Shown here: positions 5,559 to 7,611 of the stretch, one piece after another
Position numbering within the stretch: position 1 is the stretch's first letter
How the letters are laid out: each line of letters begins with the position of its first letter
Source: an uncultured Chloroflexota bacterium
Lineage (GTDB): Bacteria > Chloroflexota > Anaerolineae > Aggregatilineales > Phototrophicaceae
NCBI GenBank assembly: GCA_937870805.1
Contig: CALMZT010000290.1
Coordinates: 1 to 7,611, forward strand
DNA: 7,611 nucleotides
Reading direction: 5' to 3'
Translations under genes and position numbers: made by a program
The notes under the pieces: generated by a model
The model's database searches: none
Told to the model about the DNA's origin: nothing
The model's input: only the letters and a program-made list of their open reading frames with translations

Positions 5559-5587
5559 TTGTAGAGCATGGCATCCGCGTTTATAGT
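5559..5587 (+). promoter_or_regulatory. Predicted promoter of the aminotransferase gene
   Basis: TTGTAG (5559-5564), a 17-base spacer and TATAGT (5582-5587, five of six consensus bases). The predicted start near 5594 leaves a leader of about 30 bases before ATG at 5625. The -35 matches only in TTG. Confidence 0.4.
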
Positions 5588-5624
5588 CGTCGCTCAACTG
5601 ATTTATATCCGAGCTTGAGACACC

Positions 5625-6455
5625 ATGCCTGCTTACATTCGCATCCTCACACCCACTGGATTACAACCCGCCGCCTACACCGCTGACTCCCTTGCCGACG
5701 CCGCACAGTTTGAGTCCCACGATGGCGTCTACACGCTCACCAACACCTTCAACACCTTCCAAACATTGAAGCTCGACGCACACTTAGACCGCCTCGAAGA
5801 CTCCGCACGCCGCGAACACATCCCCCTCGAACTTGATCGCAAGCTGCTGCGTTCAGTGCTGCGTCAGATGATTGCCGACTCCGGTTTCGGTGATGTCCGT
5901 TTCCGTATTACGGTGTCGCGCGTCGCCCCACAGGATTTGACCACTTCGCTTGAGCCATTCAAGCCATTGTCGCCAGAGGTCATCGCACAAGGGGTACGCT
6001 GCATCACGGCAGCAGGCAGCGCACGCCTCCATCCTGAAGCCAAGACTACCGATTGGATGCATGATCGCAAGCTCATCGAGGCAGCTTTGCCCGAAGGCAT
6101 TTACACAGCATTACTCCTCAGCGAGACAGGCGACATCCTTGAAGGCTTAAGCTCTAACTTTTATGCCATATTGGAGGGTGAGTTGCGTTCAGCGGGCGAG
6201 GGCATTTTACCCGGAATCGCGCAGCAGATTGTCTACGCCATAGCGCCGCAAGTGTTGCCAGTGCGCAAGGAAGCAGTCAACGTGCGTGATTTACCCCATC
6301 TCAGGGAAGCTTTTATCACAAGTTCCAGTCGAGGCATTGTTCCCGTCGTCGAGATTGATGGCATTCGGATTGGGCAAGGCGTTCCCGGTGGACAAACTCA
6401 GCTTCTCCGCGCAGCCTATGACGCTTGGGTGCAAGCACACCTTGAAGACCTCTAG
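5625..6455 (+). CDS. Class IV PLP-dependent aminotransferase (IlvE/PabC/Dat fold)
   Basis: A cytoplasmic pyridoxal-phosphate enzyme of 276 residues, near the usual length for the fold. Motifs in order: LDAHLDRLEDSA (50-61), the family's conserved HLxRLxxSA near the cofactor site; VRFRITVSR (91-99); Lys140 in EAKTTDW, which aligns with the PLP-binding lysine of the KxxNY region; EGLSSNFYAI (173-182), the E-G-x-SN signature; ILPGIAQQIV (194-203); and EAFITSSSRGIVPVVEIDG (228-246). Substrate is not decidable: branched-chain aminotransferase, aminodeoxychorismate lyase and D-amino acid transaminase share these features, and the asparagine and tyrosine usual after the lysine are here Thr-Asp-Trp. 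The ribosome binding site is weak (TTGAG). Its stop codon overlaps that of the convergent methyltransferase. No neighbouring biosynthetic gene suggests a pathway. Confidence 0.9.
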   Translation: MPAYIRILTPTGLQPAAYTADSLADAAQFESHDGVYTLTNTFNTFQTLKLDAHLDRLEDSARREHIPLELDRKLLRSVLRQMIADSGFGDVRFRITVSRVAPQDLTTSLEPFKPLSPEVIAQGVRCITAAGSARLHPEAKTTDWMHDRKLIEAALPEGIYTALLLSETGDILEGLSSNFYAILEGELRSAGEGILPGIAQQIVYAIAPQVLPVRKEAVNVRDLPHLREAFITSSSRGIVPVVEIDGIRIGQGVPGGQTQLLRAAYDAWVQAHLEDL

Positions 6456-7357
6456 CCAGCATCATCTAGCGGTGCTTTGAAATCGTAAATTCCGTCACGA
6501 ATTGCCCAGCGCAGTCCATTCGCCTGAGAGATCAAGGTGTCGCCTTCACGCTTCAGTTCAGCACCCGTTTCTGGACACACGAACAGCGCGTCTGTATTCA
6601 GATTGTTGACCCCATCCTCTGTTGCAGCGCTTTTGACGAAGATGCTCGGCGAGTACAATAATCCAGATTGCTGCATGACGTTATCCAAACCAACGAGCAG
6701 GTTAGTGGGTAGACGGTTTTTTAAAACATTTAAGCGGAAGAATGACACAGGTACGCGCTCTTGTGGGGCAAACTGCGCCGCCTTTAGCTCCTGAACAACG
6801 TACTCAGGATGAAAATCGAAATTCAACTCAACGAATTCTACAGGGGTTAGATCGTAGGGGTTCCATTGCTGCCGTTTTAGTGCATACCGCAGTATCGCTT
6901 TGAGATTACGCTTATTAGCATGTTCAAGAATGAATATCGCATTAGGCGCAAGCACGCGGCGAATGGCTCTAAGTGCAGAGGGTACATCTGCCATGTGATG
7001 AATCACACGAATCATAGTCGCACCGTCAAACACGCCAGGACGAAAGGGCAGCCGATAGACATCTGCTGCCACATAGACAAAGCGAGATGAAGTGCCAAGT
7101 TGCTCACGTGCATACTGTAACTGTGACAGCGAATAGTCGAGCAGCACAATTTGCTCGTACATATGATATTCTTGGGTTAAGCGTCCAAATCCTGCGCCAA
7201 TTTCAAGCAGCCGCTGACCAGAGTTGGGAAGCATACGATGTAAAACTGCACGCTCAACAAGGTCTTCGTATTGTCGGCTTTTACCTTCCCAAAATTCAGT
7301 ACGATAGTTTGAACCTTCGTAATCACAAATCTTTGGACGTGACGCTGGTTTCGGCAT
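6452..7357 (-). CDS. SAM-dependent class I methyltransferase with degenerate Trm112-like tail
   Basis: A 301-residue cytoplasmic protein. The Rossmann methyltransferase core shows motif I LLEIGAGFG (50-58), the acidic end of strand 2 VLLDYS (71-76, Asp74), AADVYRLPF (98-105) and the strand 4-5 region DGATMIRVIHHM (111-122) and IFILEHANKRN (141-151), as in Methyltransf_11/25 proteins. The last 45 residues (LFVCPETGAEL onward to GIYDF) resemble the Trm112/UPF0434 small domain often fused to such enzymes. Only one cysteine (Cys261) of the usual zinc ligands remains, so metal binding is doubtful. The methyl acceptor is unknown. The start is supported by AAGGA (7363-7367) five bases upstream. The gene converges on the aminotransferase and shares CTAG (6452-6455) for the two stops; no terminator lies between them. 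Confidence 0.88.
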   Translation of the reverse strand: MPKPASRPKICDYEGSNYRTEFWEGKSRQYEDLVERAVLHRMLPNSGQRLLEIGAGFGRLTQEYHMYEQIVLLDYSLSQLQYAREQLGTSSRFVYVAADVYRLPFRPGVFDGATMIRVIHHMADVPSALRAIRRVLAPNAIFILEHANKRNLKAILRYALKRQQWNPYDLTPVEFVELNFDFHPEYVVQELKAAQFAPQERVPVSFFRLNVLKNRLPTNLLVGLDNVMQQSGLLYSPSIFVKSAATEDGVNNLNTDALFVCPETGAELKREGDTLISQANGLRWAIRDGIYDFKAPLDDAG

Positions 7358-7397
7358 AATCTTCCTTACGTTGGGTCTTCGTCATTCTTATTCAACA

Positions 7398-7427
7398 ATA
7401 ATATAAGTCCACATCGGCTGGCAACAA
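7398..7427 (-). promoter_or_regulatory. Predicted methyltransferase promoter
   Basis: On the minus strand: TTGTTG (7422-7427), an 18-base spacer and TATTAT (7398-7403, five of six consensus bases). A start near 7391 would give a leader of about 34 bases before the ATG at 7357. The -35 is poor. Confidence 0.35.
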
Positions 7428-7478
7428 TTGATCGCGCGTGACTCTATCTTTGACAATACTTCACGATAAAAGGGAAAC

Positions 7479-7513
7479 GAAAAAAGGCGTGGAACGGATG
7501 GGGTTCGACGCCT
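7479..7513 (-). terminator. Intrinsic terminator of a minus-strand gene to the right
   Basis: Read on the minus strand: AGGCGT, one mismatch, GAAC, a 7-base loop, GTTC, the mismatch partner, ACGCCT, then TTTTT and CG. The ten paired positions are 7485-7490 with 7508-7513, and 7492-7495 with 7503-7506. It isolates the methyltransferase from transcription entering from beyond the window. Confidence 0.75.
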
Positions 7514-7584
7514 GGGTGGGGTTGAGGAGCAAAAAGCAAAAAACAAGGGAGAGAGGGGAAGGAAAGGGGTCGGTTGGCAATGGC
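7514..7584. other. Purine-rich low-complexity spacer
   Basis: The plus strand is almost entirely purine between about 7521 and 7570 (runs such as GGGAGAGAGGGGAAGGAAAGGGG, with AAAAAGCAAAAAAC before it). No gene or site is recognised; it lies between a possible gene end and its terminator. Confidence 0.4.
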
Positions 7585-7611
7585 TTACGCTCCCACGCCG
7601 TCACCAGCGCA
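7585..7611 (-). CDS. Possible last codons of a gene beyond the window
   Basis: One minus-strand frame reads CAGDGVGA followed by TAA (7587-7585). Only eight codons are visible, so identity cannot be judged. The terminator 70 bases downstream on the same strand supports a gene ending about here. A second frame stays open through the terminator until about 7461 but has odd, proline-rich low-complexity content. Confidence 0.25.
   Translation of the reverse strand, partial: CAGDGVGA

Noticed and set aside
7450..7472. TTGACA with TAAAAG as a plus-strand promoter
   Set aside because: The spacer is only 11 bases, and the next plus-strand region is a minus-strand terminator and purine-rich spacer with no gene.
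1..7611. CRISPR array, tRNA or rRNA genes
   Set aside because: No regularly spaced identical repeats and no cloverleaf or rRNA-like stretches were seen; the clover-leaf fold at 3819-3888 lacks tRNA consensus bases.

Overview
The window looks like a bacterial chromosome of moderate GC with short intergenic regions holding many dispersed repeats. Several things fit a Chloroflexota (Anaerolineae-like) genome: large secreted S41 peptidases with a PPC-like tail, a methyltransferase with a Trm112-like tail, a class IV aminotransferase in a small unit, and short palindromic intergenic elements with a GGGCGCAC/GTGCGCCC core. That placement is inference from gene style, not from a marker gene.

Left part (1-3704). 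Two paralogous secreted peptidase genes lie in tandem on the minus strand. The downstream copy (1-852) is cut by the window edge and shows only its signal peptide and N-terminal domain. The upstream copy (1323-3683) is complete: signal peptide, N-terminal domain of unknown function, S41 core with PDZ, and a PPC-like C-terminal domain. It ends in a clear intrinsic terminator. The 470-base gap between them carries an opposite-strand unit: an extended -10 promoter, a long imperfect hairpin and a 64-codon reading frame.

Middle part (3705-5341). A 710-base gene-poor stretch holds two dyads upstream of the peptidase, a palindromic dispersed repeat, a broken small reading frame, a terminator, a hairpin and two short-period repeats that run up to the stop codon of gpmA. 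gpmA (2,3-bisphosphoglycerate-dependent phosphoglycerate mutase, glycolysis) is on the minus strand with a TTGACA-type promoter.

Right part (5342-7611). A 63-codon small reading frame with the strongest ribosome binding site in the window is divergent from gpmA. It is followed by a class IV PLP aminotransferase (plus strand) and a SAM-dependent methyltransferase (minus strand). These last two converge so tightly that their stop codons share one CTAG palindrome. A minus-strand terminator and perhaps the last codons of another gene close the window.

The most unusual signal is that the two small plus-strand frames (1097-1291 and 5342-5533), about 4.2 kb apart, share a 72-base ungapped segment with 48 identical bases in the same frame. 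In each case the segment starts at the 3' arm of a hairpin. This is a candidate unrecognised small-protein family or structured repeat/RNA element; a third, weaker match lies in the broken frame at 4032-4223. The main genes otherwise look like independent housekeeping or secreted functions, with no shared pathway evident.
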